Source: Terriglobia bacterium
GTDB lineage: Bacteria; Acidobacteriota; Terriglobia; Bryobacterales; Bryobacteraceae
Assembly (NCBI GenBank): GCA_020073145.1
Contig: JAIQFS010000002.1
Span: 62,001-126,000, forward strand
Direction: 5' to 3'
DNA length: 64,000 nt
The notes beneath the pieces were generated by a model. The model was given only the letters and a program-made list of their open reading frames with translations. It was not told the DNA's origin and made no database searches. Shown in pieces: positions 35,561 through 44,309 of this stretch. The position numbers and the translations under genes were made by a program. Numbering within the stretch: the first letter of the stretch is position 1; every line of letters starts with the position of its first letter.

Positions 35561-36709
35561 GTGCTCGCCCCCAAGACTCCGCCGGAACTGGCGGAGGCGC
35601 TACAGCAGGCCGCCGCGGGCGGCCGCACGATCACGCTTTCCGGCAACTCGACCAAACGGCGCATGGCTGGGCCCATCGAGGCGGCCGACGTGTGCGTGTC
35701 GACCACGGCGTTGAATCGCGTCCTGGAATACGAGCCGCGGGACTTGACCATCAGCGTGGAAGCCGGCCTGCCCTGGCGCGAGTTGACGCGCGTGCTGGCC
35801 GCCAACCGGCAAATGGTGCCGCTCGATCCACCCTTTGCCGAAACCGCCACGGTGGGCGGGGTGATTTCTTCCAATGCGAGCGGGCCGCGGCGGCGGCTCT
35901 ACGGCTCGGCGCGCGACCTGGTGATTGGCATGAAGTTCGCCACGCTGGAAGGCAAGGTGGCGCAGTCGGGCGGCATGGTGGTCAAGAATGTGGCCGGCCT
36001 GGACATGGCCAAGCTGCTGATCGGCTCCTTCGGCACGCTGGCCGCGCTGGCGGTAGTGAACTTCAAACTGATTCCCGCCCCTGAGCGGGAACGCAGCTTT
36101 CTGCTGGCGTTCGACGAACTGCCTGCGGCCATCGCGGCGCGAGACCGCATTCTGCGCGGCGCGTTGCAGCCCTCAGCCATCGACTTGCTCAATCCTCCAG
36201 CCGCGGCCGCGATTGGCAGCCCTGCCTGGACGCTCGCCGTTCGGGCCGGCGGCAACGCTGCCGCCATGGATCGCTACGAGCGCGAACTGGCCGATCTAGC
36301 CAACGGCGTGGCCCTGGACGACGCCCGCCAGCAGACCCTGTGGCGTCATATCGAAGAGCTGACGCCGCGGCACCTGGAGAAACACGCCGAGGGCGCCGTG
36401 GTGCGCGCGTCCTGCACCCTGAAGGGCGTGGGCGAAACGATGGGATCCTTCCAGGGACCGGCCCTGGCGCGCGCCGGCTCGGGCGTCTGCTACGGCTACT
36501 TCGAACGATCCGAAGCCGCGGCGGCGTGGCTCTCGAAGGCAGCACCCAAGGGATCGAAGGCGGTGATCGAGTTCGCTCCCGAAGCGCGCAAGGCCTCGCT
36601 CGAGCTGTGGCCCGCGCCCGGGCGCGATTTAGAGATAATGAAACGAATCAAGAACCTGTTCGATCCAGCGAACCTTCTCAACCGTGGCCGGCTCTATCGT
36701 CTCATCTAA
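35561..36709 (+). CDS. glcE: glycolate oxidase FAD-binding subunit GlcE
   Basis: The 382-residue protein has an FAD_binding_4 (PCMH) core: ITLSGNSTKRRMAGP, RDLTISVEAGLPWRELTRVL, GGVISSNASGPRRRLYGSARDLVIGMKFAT, GGMVVKNVAGLDMAKLLIGSFGTLA. It is shorter than GlcD, as GlcE should be. With GlcD and GlcF it oxidises glycolate to glyoxylate at the membrane; glcD is not in this window. The GTG start lies 8 bases after a TATTAT -10-like box, and AAGGA directly abuts it, so translation may be leaderless. Confidence 0.88.
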   Translation: MLAPKTPPELAEALQQAAAGGRTITLSGNSTKRRMAGPIEAADVCVSTTALNRVLEYEPRDLTISVEAGLPWRELTRVLAANRQMVPLDPPFAETATVGGVISSNASGPRRRLYGSARDLVIGMKFATLEGKVAQSGGMVVKNVAGLDMAKLLIGSFGTLAALAVVNFKLIPAPERERSFLLAFDELPAAIAARDRILRGALQPSAIDLLNPPAAAAIGSPAWTLAVRAGGNAAAMDRYERELADLANGVALDDARQQTLWRHIEELTPRHLEKHAEGAVVRASCTLKGVGETMGSFQGPALARAGSGVCYGYFERSEAAAAWLSKAAPKGSKAVIEFAPEARKASLELWPAPGRDLEIMKRIKNLFDPANLLNRGRLYRLI

Positions 36710-37988
36710 TCAAATCGCCTTCGGACCCCAGCAGGTCGATCTGGACCGGTGCGTCCATTGCGGCCTCTGCCTGAACGCCTGTCCCACGTACCGGGAGTTG
36801 GGGCTGGAGATGGATTCGCCGCGCGGCCGCATCTACCAGATGGTGCAGGTAGCGGGCGGCGCGCCCATCACCCAGTCGTATCAGGAGCACATCAGCCTGT
36901 GCCTGGCCTGCCGGGGCTGCGAAACGGCGTGCCCCTCGGGAGTCGAGTACGGCCGGTTGGTGGAAGCCGCCCGCGCCGAGATCGAAGCCCGCGTGCGGCG
37001 CGGGTTCTTCTCGCGCCTGGTACGCGGTTTCGTGTTTCACAAGTTGTTGCCCTCGCGCGGCGCACTCACGGTGGCGGGCACCCTGCTCTATCTGTACGAA
37101 GCCTGCGGCTTGAAGGCGCTGGTGCGTGGTTTGAGCTTCTTCAAACTGCTGGGCGGCCTGGGAAATCTCGCGCGGCTGGCCCCGTCGGCCGAACCGCCGT
37201 TCTTCTTCAGCCAGATCGGCCGCACCTTTCCTCCCCAAGATAAGAAACGCCGCTACCGGGTGGCGTTCCTGGCCGGCTGCGTGGCCAATATCTCCTTCGC
37301 GCGGCTCAATGAGGCGACGGTTCGCGTGCTTCAGAAAAACGGCTGCGAAGTGGTGGTGCCCGACCACCAGAACTGCTGCGGCGCGCTGCACGTGCACGCC
37401 GGGCTGCGCGAGGAGGCGCGTTCGCTGGCCCGTCAGAACATCGACGCCGTGCTGGGAGGCAGGTACGACGCCATCATCACGAACGCCGCCGGCTGCGGCT
37501 CGACGCTCAAGGAATACGACGAACTGCTGCATGACGACCCGGCCTACGCCGCCAAGGCCCGGCAGTTCTCGTCGCAGATGCGCGATGTCACCGAGTTTCT
37601 GGCCTCGATCGAGTTGAACCCGGCGCTAGGCGCCATCCCAGCCATCGTGACCTACCAGGATTCGTGCCACCTGGCACACGGTCAGAAGGTGCGCAGCGCG
37701 CCGCGGCAATTGCTGGCGCGTATTCCGCAGTTACAGTTCCAGGAAATGCCATTTTCCGATATTTGCTGCGGCAGCGCCGGCATCTACAACGTGGTGCAGA
37801 ACGCGATGTCGATGCAGATTCTCAGCCACAAAATGGAAAACGTGAACCTCACCGGCGCCTCACTGATTGCGACCGCCAACCCGGGCTGCATGCTGCAACT
37901 CCAAGCCGGCGTCCGCCAGCACGGCACCGGCCAGCGGGTCATGCATGTGGTCGAGCTGCTGGATCTGGCCTACCGGAATGCGAAGTAG
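36684..37988 (+). CDS. glcF: glycolate oxidase iron-sulfur subunit GlcF
   Basis: The 434-residue protein has two 4Fe-4S ferredoxin motifs (CVHCGLCLNACP near 23-34 and CLACRGCETACP near 73-84) and two CCG domains (NCCGALHVHAGL; ICCGSAGIYN) typical of GlcF/heterodisulfide-reductase-like electron carriers. It passes electrons from GlcD/GlcE to the quinone pool. It overlaps glcE by 26 bases. Confidence 0.93.
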   Translation: MAGSIVSSNQIAFGPQQVDLDRCVHCGLCLNACPTYRELGLEMDSPRGRIYQMVQVAGGAPITQSYQEHISLCLACRGCETACPSGVEYGRLVEAARAEIEARVRRGFFSRLVRGFVFHKLLPSRGALTVAGTLLYLYEACGLKALVRGLSFFKLLGGLGNLARLAPSAEPPFFFSQIGRTFPPQDKKRRYRVAFLAGCVANISFARLNEATVRVLQKNGCEVVVPDHQNCCGALHVHAGLREEARSLARQNIDAVLGGRYDAIITNAAGCGSTLKEYDELLHDDPAYAAKARQFSSQMRDVTEFLASIELNPALGAIPAIVTYQDSCHLAHGQKVRSAPRQLLARIPQLQFQEMPFSDICCGSAGIYNVVQNAMSMQILSHKMENVNLTGASLIATANPGCMLQLQAGVRQHGTGQRVMHVVELLDLAYRNAK

Positions 37989-37995
37989 ATCGCTT

Positions 37996-38532
37996 CTACC
38001 GGAACAGGCGGTTCACGTAATACGCGCCCAGGCCAACCTGATTGGTAGTGTTCGCGCGCCATGGCGATGTAGTGGTGCACATCGAAATAGCCTCTGAGTG
38101 GTCCCCCTTTTCGTCCAGCCAGATGAGCGGGCCCTTGACCACGAAGAATACCTTCATCGGGTCCTTGTGTTCGTAGGCCACCAGGGTGTGCGCTTCGCCC
38201 GACGTTTCCTAGATGAAGTCACCGGCGGTAGCCGTCCAGTCGTGCTCCAGATAGCCCCACTTGGCAGAGATGGTGTAGGCGAACACTTCGTGCGGGTGAT
38301 CGTGCCGGTTGACCAGGCCGGCGTGCTTGGCCATCGGGATGTCGCGCCAGCGATTCTGGCTCGGCGAGATCCACAGCGGGCGGGAAAAGACCATTTCGTT
38401 GAACGGGACGTACAGCCGCTCGTCATCGGTGGGAGCGCTGTGGGTGTAGACCTCGGGGAGCGCATCGCGCTGGAAACTTTCTGGATGGGCTTGCAGATCC
38501 TTCCAAAACTCGGTGACTGCTTTCTCGGGCAT
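37996..38532 (-). pseudogene. cupin dioxygenase-like gene with in-frame stop and two frameshifts
   Basis: From an ATG at 38532 the frame reads MPEKAVTEFWKDLQAHPESFQR, then LVNRHDHPHEVFAYTISAKWGYLEHDW, a cupin with the metal-binding RHDHPHE. The residue pattern is like 2,4'-dihydroxyacetophenone dioxygenase-type cupins. A TAG (38209-38211) interrupts after TATAGDFI; the same frame resumes ETSGEAHTLVAYEHKDPMKVFF. Two compensating indels then garble a stretch in which another frame reads GGYFDVHHYIAMARE-like sequence, before the original frame ends YYVNRLFR near 37996. Confidence 0.8.
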
Positions 38533-38615
38533 GGCAACCAAGTATCACGGTTGGAGGGCGGAAGGAGGTTGTCGTGAGCAACCCTTGGCTCTTGAGGAAG
38601 TTTCGGGGCCCGCTC

Positions 38616-39527
38616 TCAGCGCGCGACCGGCTTGGCGGCGGCCTTGGCGGCGGCGCCGGGATGCTTCAACTCGCCCTCGAGCACCGGCTTTAACGCCGCC
38701 AGCGTAATCGGCCCGTTGTAGCGTTGGCCGTCCAGGAACAACGTGGGCGTGGAATCGACACCGATGTGCTCGCCGTCGGCGATGTCGCGGTCCACCGCCC
38801 GTTTGGTGTCGGCCGAGTCGAGATCCGCGACGAAGCGCTTCATGTCCAGCCCGGCGTGCTCCGCCAGCGCCAGCACGCCTTTGCGGGAAAGACGGCCCTG
38901 CTGCGCGAAGAGGCCATCGTACATTTGCCAGAACTTGCCCTGATTCTTGGCGGCGAGGGACGCCGCCGCGGCCAGCGGGGCTTGCGCGTGGCTGTCCAAC
39001 GGAAACTGTTTGAAGATCAGCTTCACCTGCGCGGGGTACGCCTTCAAGACCGATTCCAGTTGAGGCGTTGCGGTGATACAGAACGGACATTGAAAATCGG
39101 AGAATTCCACCAGCGTGATGCGCGCGCTGGCCGGTCCGCGGACCGGAGCGCCCGTTACCGGAATCGGGACCGCGCTCTCGAGCAACTGGTTGTGTTCCGC
39201 GGGGCCCTTGCCGGCATCGGAAGCTTTAGCGGCAGCGACGGCTTGCGCCGGTGTCTTGCCATGCCGGATGGCGTCGACGATGACGGACGCCATGCCTTTG
39301 CTGTACGAACAGCTCGGGTCCTTCATGCGGCATTCCGCCAGTTTCATGCCGCAGCCGCACGAACAGCCCTCCTGTCGCAACAGCTTGAGCACGGTCGCGG
39401 TTTGCGCCGGGGTGAGTCCGGAAAGTTCGACGCTGGGCAAGGACGTGGCCGTGGTCCAGTCCTGTGCCAGCAGCAATACGGCGCCGACGATACACAACCC
39501 CGCCAGTTTCTGCGCGCGGATCGTCAC
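38616..39527 (-). CDS. exported DsbA-like thiol oxidoreductase with an extra Cys-rich N-terminal module
   Basis: The 303-residue protein has a signal or anchor helix (LAGLCIVGAVLLLAQ), then a Cys-rich segment (GCSCGCGMKLAECRMKDPSC) followed by a helix, then a DsbA-fold domain with active site FQCPFC and cis-Pro region VDSTPTLFLDGQRYNG. The C-terminus is Ala/Lys rich. The GTG at 39527 is chosen because AGGAGGGG lies just before it. The Cys-rich module recalls CcmH-type LRCxxC hairpins and may be a second redox centre. The upstream region 39528-39774 has no gene; it holds an inverted repeat GATAAC/GTTATC (39644-39663). Confidence 0.88.
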   Translation of the reverse strand: MTIRAQKLAGLCIVGAVLLLAQDWTTATSLPSVELSGLTPAQTATVLKLLRQEGCSCGCGMKLAECRMKDPSCSYSKGMASVIVDAIRHGKTPAQAVAAAKASDAGKGPAEHNQLLESAVPIPVTGAPVRGPASARITLVEFSDFQCPFCITATPQLESVLKAYPAQVKLIFKQFPLDSHAQAPLAAAASLAAKNQGKFWQMYDGLFAQQGRLSRKGVLALAEHAGLDMKRFVADLDSADTKRAVDRDIADGEHIGVDSTPTLFLDGQRYNGPITLAALKPVLEGELKHPGAAAKAAAKPVAR

Positions 39528-39774
39528 GGGTCCCCTCCTGATGGTCACCGCCGATAGAGAGCGATAACGTCCTTGATTATACCGCCGCAACCCAGAACCA
39601 GCCGGGCACGGGCGGGTCGTGAGCCTCCTGGAGGGCAACTGAAGATAACGGCTGGCTGTTATCTGAAGCGAATCTTGCTTCGGTGAATTCACCACGCTAC
39701 CTTCACCTGCAGTCTGGAAGCGCCCACCGGAAGATCCGGTAAAAATGCGGTCGCTCCGGCTGGAGAGTGTCCTC

Positions 39775-39987
39775 ATGAACCGTCCTTCGCCTGCTGCCAG
39801 CGCCCTCCGCGCCTTCAACCGTTATCGCGAGGTCATCGCCCGCCGCGGCTCCGCGCGCGTTCGTACGGGAGAGTGTCCGGTGTGCCTGGGACAACACGAG
39901 GAGGAGATTCACATCGCCACCATCCGGGTCCACCGGTGGTTTCGCGCCGAAGTGACACGCAGTTTCGCCCGGCGCCCGGCAGCCTGA
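39775..39987 (+). CDS. small hypothetical protein with one CxxC
   Basis: The 70-residue product includes TGECPVCLGQHEEEIHIATIRVHRWFR, one CxxC pair and several His that could hold a metal but do not match a standard zinc finger. The rest is Arg/Ala rich. GGAGAG lies 8 bases before the ATG. I do not recognise a family. It could be a chance frame, but the CxxC/His pattern is not typical of noise. Confidence 0.5.
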   Translation: MNRPSPAASALRAFNRYREVIARRGSARVRTGECPVCLGQHEEEIHIATIRVHRWFRAEVTRSFARRPAA

Positions 39988-40132
39988 GCCGCGGGGCCGG
40001 GGTTCCCGGAGTGACGGTCCGTATTGCGGACCGCTGCAGCCCTCTCTGCCATCTCTGCGTTTGGCCTCCCCCCACGGATTTTCCCCGGGGCCCACTCTTC
40101 TCAAATTTCGCCCTCTCCGGACGATACGGAAC

Positions 40133-41086
40133 ATGGAGGGCGTCCTCGCAAGCCGCAACCCGAGTTCTATGATTGCTCTGGCCGGAATCGTCCTGGTATT
40201 TGCCGCGGTGTTCGGCGGCTACATGGTCGAAAACGGTAACCCCTACGTGCTGCTGCAGCCGGCCGAACTGCTGATCGTGGGCGGCGCGGCGTTGGGGATT
40301 GTGCTGGTGGCCAATCCGCCGGCGCTCATCGGCAAGATGCTGCGCGGGGCGCTGACAGCGTTTCGTCCGGCGGTGCACACCCGCGCGTCGTACCTCCGCA
40401 GTCTGCGGATGTTGTACGAAGTCTTCACCTTTGCCCAGCGCGCCGGCATCATGTCTCTCGAAACGGACGTCGAGGAGCCGCACAACAGCCGCATCTTCTC
40501 CAACTACCCGGAGATGCTCAAAGACCGCGAGGCCCTCCATTTCTTGTGCGATTCGCTTCGCATGCTGGTCATAGGAGTAACCACTCCCCACGAACTCGAC
40601 CATCTGATGGACCTGGATATTGAGGTGCAGCGCCGCGGCCGGATGGAACCGGTGAACGCGCTGAGCTCCGTGGCCGACGCGCTTCCCGGCCTGGGTATCG
40701 TGGCCGCCGTACTGGGAGTAGTGATCACCATGGAAGCCATCGGCGGATCGCCCGAGACCGTCGGCCAGAAAGTGGCTGCGGCTCTGGTCGGCACGTTCCT
40801 GGGCATTCTGCTGTGCTATGGCGTGGTCGGCCCGATCGCCTCGCGCCTGGAAAACGTATGCACGGCAAAGACTCACTGCCTGGAAGTCTTCCGCACGGCC
40901 ACTGTGGCGTTTGCGCGCGGATCGTCCCCCATCCTGGCCGTGGAATACGGGCGCCGCTCCATCCCCACCGATGTGCGGCCGGGCTTCGGCGAGATGGAGA
41001 CCACCATCCGGCGCGAGGCCAAGATCCCGTCGGTCGCTCCGCCACCGGGCCAGGAGGCGCATGCTCCGGAAACTACCGTCGCCTGA
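40133..41086 (+). CDS. motA: MotA-type proton-channel stator protein
   Basis: The 317-residue protein has the MotA layout: two N-terminal helices (MIALAGIVLVFAAVFGGYMVENG; PAELLIVGGAALGIVLVANPP), a cytoplasmic loop, and two more helices (VADALPGLGIVAAVLGVVITMEA; VGTFLGILLCYGVVGPIAS) with the PGLGIVA motif. With MotB it converts ion flow into torque. ATG 40133 is used; ATG 40169 gives a start closer to classic MotA. It overlaps motB by 26 bases. No other flagellar genes are in the window, so the stator could also serve gliding or another motor. Confidence 0.88.
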   Translation: MEGVLASRNPSSMIALAGIVLVFAAVFGGYMVENGNPYVLLQPAELLIVGGAALGIVLVANPPALIGKMLRGALTAFRPAVHTRASYLRSLRMLYEVFTFAQRAGIMSLETDVEEPHNSRIFSNYPEMLKDREALHFLCDSLRMLVIGVTTPHELDHLMDLDIEVQRRGRMEPVNALSSVADALPGLGIVAAVLGVVITMEAIGGSPETVGQKVAAALVGTFLGILLCYGVVGPIASRLENVCTAKTHCLEVFRTATVAFARGSSPILAVEYGRRSIPTDVRPGFGEMETTIRREAKIPSVAPPPGQEAHAPETTVA

Positions 41087-41828
41087 ACCCCCGGTTCCGG
41101 CCGCCCCACCCACGCGTCGGGGCGGGCCGGAAAAGCACCGCGGCGGCGCCTGGAAGGTCGCGTACGCCGACTTCGTCACCGCCCTCATGGCTCTGTTCAT
41201 CGTGCTCTGGATGATGAACAGCGGCGCTAAGGTCAAGCAATCGGTCTCCGGCTATTTCAAGGATCCCAAGGGGTATACCCGGAAGCTCGGAGCCGGCGCC
41301 GGCAGCTCCGGGGAAGGACTGCCGGTGGACCGCAAGAATGTTCGCGGCATTCAGGACCAGATCGAAACCGTTCTGCGCAAGATGCCTGAGTTCCAGCGGC
41401 TGCGCAACAACATCCTGTTCACGGTCACCGGGGAAGGCCTGCGTATTGATTTGCTCGAGAACGAGCAAGGCATGTTTTTCGTGACGGGCAATCCCACGCC
41501 GACGCCGTCGGGCGAACACCTCTTGGAGGTTCTGGCGGAAGAACTGGGCAAGATGCCCAACATGTTGGTGATCGAAGGCCACACCGACGCGCGTCCGTTC
41601 CGCAACTCGACGCCCTCCAGCCGGTATAGCAATTGGGAACTGTCGGCCGACCGCGCCAACGCGGCCCGCCGCATCCTGCACACCTACGGGGTGCGGCCGG
41701 AACAGGTGGTGGAGACCCGTGGCTTCGCCGCCCAACACCTGCTCGACCCCAAGGTGCCGGACAATCCACGCAATCGCAGGGTTTCGGTGGTGGTGCGATT
41801 TCAGAATGGCGAAGGGCCCCCACCATAG
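41061..41828 (+). CDS. motB: MotB-type stator protein with OmpA peptidoglycan-binding domain
   Basis: The 255-residue protein has one helix with the ion-binding Asp context YADFVTALMALFIVLWMM, then a plug/linker, and an OmpA-like domain (MLVIEGHTDARPFRNS...NWELSADRANAARRILHTYGV...NRRVSVVVRF). AGGAGG lies 3 bases before the ATG. The Asp of VAYADFVTALM is in the position of E. coli MotB Asp32, so ion coupling should be intact. Confidence 0.9.
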   Translation: MLRKLPSPEPPVPAAPPTRRGGPEKHRGGAWKVAYADFVTALMALFIVLWMMNSGAKVKQSVSGYFKDPKGYTRKLGAGAGSSGEGLPVDRKNVRGIQDQIETVLRKMPEFQRLRNNILFTVTGEGLRIDLLENEQGMFFVTGNPTPTPSGEHLLEVLAEELGKMPNMLVIEGHTDARPFRNSTPSSRYSNWELSADRANAARRILHTYGVRPEQVVETRGFAAQHLLDPKVPDNPRNRRVSVVVRFQNGEGPPP

Positions 41829-41849
41829 CGCGGATCCTAGCGCTGAGCT

Positions 41850-42038
41850 TCCAGCCGCGAACGCATCCGCGTCCAGTAGGCCCTCAAACGGGAGTACGCC
41901 CGAAGGGGCGTCACGCTGACTCTGGCCGACGCCGTCATTGCGGCGGTGGCCATCGAGGGACAGCTCACGTTATTGACCGACCATGTCAGAGACTTTCCCA
42001 TGAAGGAACTCTCCCTCCATCCGCTGAGTCGAGCGTAG
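41850..42038 (+). pseudogene. VapC-type PIN-domain toxin remnant
   Basis: The frame reads RERIRVQ, TAG (41877-41879), ALKREYARRGVTLTLADAVIAAVAIEGQLTLLTDHVRDFPMKEL, then LHPLSRA and TAG at 42036-42038. The segment LTLADAVIAAVAIEGQLTLLTDHVRDFP is the C-terminal half of a VapC PIN domain, including the acidic Asp of the active site. The N-terminal half is gone, and no antitoxin is present. It lies between motB and the minus-strand LytTR gene. Confidence 0.68.
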
Positions 42039-42076
42039 AGGGTTGACGAACCGGCCCGCTGGGGCCGACTGCCGGC

Positions 42077-42865
42077 TTACAGCTTGAACAGTTCCCGCAA
42101 CCGCCGCGTCTGCACCCGGCTGACCGGGATCTCGGTGTGCTTCTTGTCGTCCATGCGGAGCTGGTAGCTCGACTTGAACCACGGCACCACTTCCTTGATC
42201 CGGTTGATGTTCACCAGGTACGACCGGTGGACGCGCCAGAACATCTCACGGTCCAGGCTGGTCTGGAGGTCCTCGATGGTGCGGTAGTTGGACTGGCCTT
42301 CCAGGTTGGTAGCCACCAGGGTGATCAGGCCGCTGTCGATGGTGGCATAGATCACGTCGTTGGCGTCCACGATGAAATTCCGGTTATTGGCCCGCACCAG
42401 CAATTTGCTGCGCGGGGCTCCGGCGGGTTTCGGCGCGCCGCCGTTGGCAACCGGCGCCTCGGGGGTCTTCTTGTCCTGAATCATGCGGCGGGCGCGCTCA
42501 ATGGTCGCTCCCAGCCGGACCTTGTCCACCGGTTTCAGCAGGTAGTCTAACGCCTCCAGCCGAAACGCCTCCACCGCATACTGGTCATAGGCCGTTACAA
42601 ATGTGAAGAAAGGAAGGTCTTCGACGCCCTTTTCGCGCAAGCGGCGAACCACTCCCATGCCGTCCAGTCCAGGCATGTGAACATCGAGGAAGGCCAGATC
42701 CGGTTCCAGCTTTTGGATCAGGTCGGCTGCTTCCAGACCGTTCGAGCCCGTCGCCACGACCTCGACTTCCGGGAAGTCCTTCAGCAGGTAGGAGAGCTCG
42801 TCGCAGGCCAGTTGCTCGTCATCGACCACAATCGCCGTCAGAGTGGTGGCCGCACGATCTCTCAT
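42077..42865 (-). CDS. LytTR-family response regulator (AlgR/YehT-like)
   Basis: The 262-residue protein has an N-terminal receiver (VVDDEQLACDELSYLL; Asp in LAFLDVHMPGLDG; TFVTAYDQYA; YLLKPVDK) and a C-terminal LytTR domain (KLLVRANNRNFIVDANDVIYATIDSGL...MFWRVHRSYLVNINRIKEVVPW). All receiver residues are present. No histidine kinase adjoins it. It is divergent from inositol-3-phosphate synthase. Confidence 0.92.
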   Translation of the reverse strand: MRDRAATTLTAIVVDDEQLACDELSYLLKDFPEVEVVATGSNGLEAADLIQKLEPDLAFLDVHMPGLDGMGVVRRLREKGVEDLPFFTFVTAYDQYAVEAFRLEALDYLLKPVDKVRLGATIERARRMIQDKKTPEAPVANGGAPKPAGAPRSKLLVRANNRNFIVDANDVIYATIDSGLITLVATNLEGQSNYRTIEDLQTSLDREMFWRVHRSYLVNINRIKEVVPWFKSSYQLRMDDKKHTEIPVSRVQTRRLRELFKL

Positions 42866-42911
42866 GGAGTTGGTATTATAGCATTATCGTTCACATGGAG
42901 AAACGCTAATT

Positions 42912-44231
42912 TTGCCGCAGACAGACAACGTCCGAATTGCGCCCGCCGATGGCAAGTTGGGTGTGCTGATCCCTGGCATGGGAGCGGTTACCACTACATT
43001 TATCGCGGGCCTGGAGGCCATCAAGCGCGGCTTAGGCAAGCCGATCGGTTCCCTCACCCAGTTGGGAACCATCCGTCTGGGAAAACGGACGGATGGCCGC
43101 AGCCCCGCCATCCAGGATTTCGTCCCCCTGGCCCGGATGGAAGACATTGTCGTGGGCGGGTGGGACATCTTCGAAGACAACCCCTACGAGGCCGCGGTCA
43201 AAGCCGGCGTTCTGGAGATGTCGCTGCTCGAACAACTCAAGGAGCCCCTGTCGGCGATCAAACCGATGCCCGCGGTGTTCGACCAGCAGTTCGTCAAGCG
43301 CCTGAACGGCCCCAACATCAAGCCCAAGGGCTCCAAGATGGACCATGCCGAAATGGTCATGGACGATATCCGGCGGTTCAAAGAGAAGACCGGCGTCTCG
43401 CGCATGACCATGATCTGGTGCGCCTCCACCGAGGTTTTCCATCAAGCGGCCCCGGTGCACGCCACCCTGAAAGACTTCGAATGCGGTCTGCAAAAGAACG
43501 ATCCTGAGATTTCGCCCAGTCAGATCTACGCTTACGCCGCCCTGAAATCCGGCGTTCCGTACGCCAACGGGGCGCCCCACATGACCACCGATATGCCGGC
43601 GTTGTTGGAACTGGCGCGGGAGCGGAACCTGCCGGTGTCCGGTAAGGATTTCAAAAGCGGCCAGACCTTCATGAAGACTCTGATCGCTCCGGGGCTGAAA
43701 TCGCGCCTGCTGGGGTTGAGCGGCTGGTTTTCGACGAATATTCTCGGGAACCGCGATGGCGAAGTGCTGGACGACCCGGGTTCTTTCAAATCCAAGGAAG
43801 TGAGCAAGTCCTCCGCGCTGGAGTACATCCTGCAAGGCAAGCTCTATCCGGATTTGTACCGGGACTTCTATCACAAAGTGCGCATCGAGTACTACCCGCC
43901 GCGCGGCGATGCCAAAGAAGGCTGGGACAACATCGACATTTTCGGGTGGCTGGGCTACCCCATGCAGATCAAGATTAATTTCCTGTGCCGCGATTCCATC
44001 CTGGCGGCGCCCCTGGTCCTGGACATCGTTCTGTTCATGGACCTGGCCCAGCGAGCCGGGATGCGGGGCATCCAGGAGTGGCTGTCTTTCTATTTCAAGG
44101 CGCCGATGCACGCGCCAGAGCTTTACCCCGAACACGACATCTTCATCCAGCTCATGAAACTCAAGAACACGCTGCGGTGGATGCGCGGGGAAAACCTCAT
44201 CACGCATTTGGGCCTGGAATATTACGACTAA
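42912..44231 (+). CDS. ino1: inositol-3-phosphate synthase
   Basis: The 439-residue protein is of the myo-inositol-1-phosphate synthase family: VLIPGMGAVTTTFIAGLEAI (NAD-binding GxGxxT variant), WDIFEDNPYEAA, SGKDFKSGQTFMKTLIAPGLK, WFSTNILGNRDGEVLDDPGSFKSKE. It converts glucose 6-phosphate to inositol 3-phosphate. The start is a TTG at 42912, with a weak GGAG 11 bases before it. The NAD epimerase follows after 78 bases; together they may feed inositol- or sugar-containing lipids. Confidence 0.92.
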   Translation: MPQTDNVRIAPADGKLGVLIPGMGAVTTTFIAGLEAIKRGLGKPIGSLTQLGTIRLGKRTDGRSPAIQDFVPLARMEDIVVGGWDIFEDNPYEAAVKAGVLEMSLLEQLKEPLSAIKPMPAVFDQQFVKRLNGPNIKPKGSKMDHAEMVMDDIRRFKEKTGVSRMTMIWCASTEVFHQAAPVHATLKDFECGLQKNDPEISPSQIYAYAALKSGVPYANGAPHMTTDMPALLELARERNLPVSGKDFKSGQTFMKTLIAPGLKSRLLGLSGWFSTNILGNRDGEVLDDPGSFKSKEVSKSSALEYILQGKLYPDLYRDFYHKVRIEYYPPRGDAKEGWDNIDIFGWLGYPMQIKINFLCRDSILAAPLVLDIVLFMDLAQRAGMRGIQEWLSFYFKAPMHAPELYPEHDIFIQLMKLKNTLRWMRGENLITHLGLEYYD

Positions 44232-44309
44232 TCGCAGTATCTTTTGAAAGATGCCCGGCCGCGGGGAAGCGTTCCGCCGCGCCGGTGCGTCTGAGTCTCT
44301 AGGAGAAGT

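Noticed and set aside
38098-38577. Plus-strand 159-codon frame over the cupin pseudogene
   Set aside because: It is complementary to the recognisable cupin sequence and has no family resemblance.
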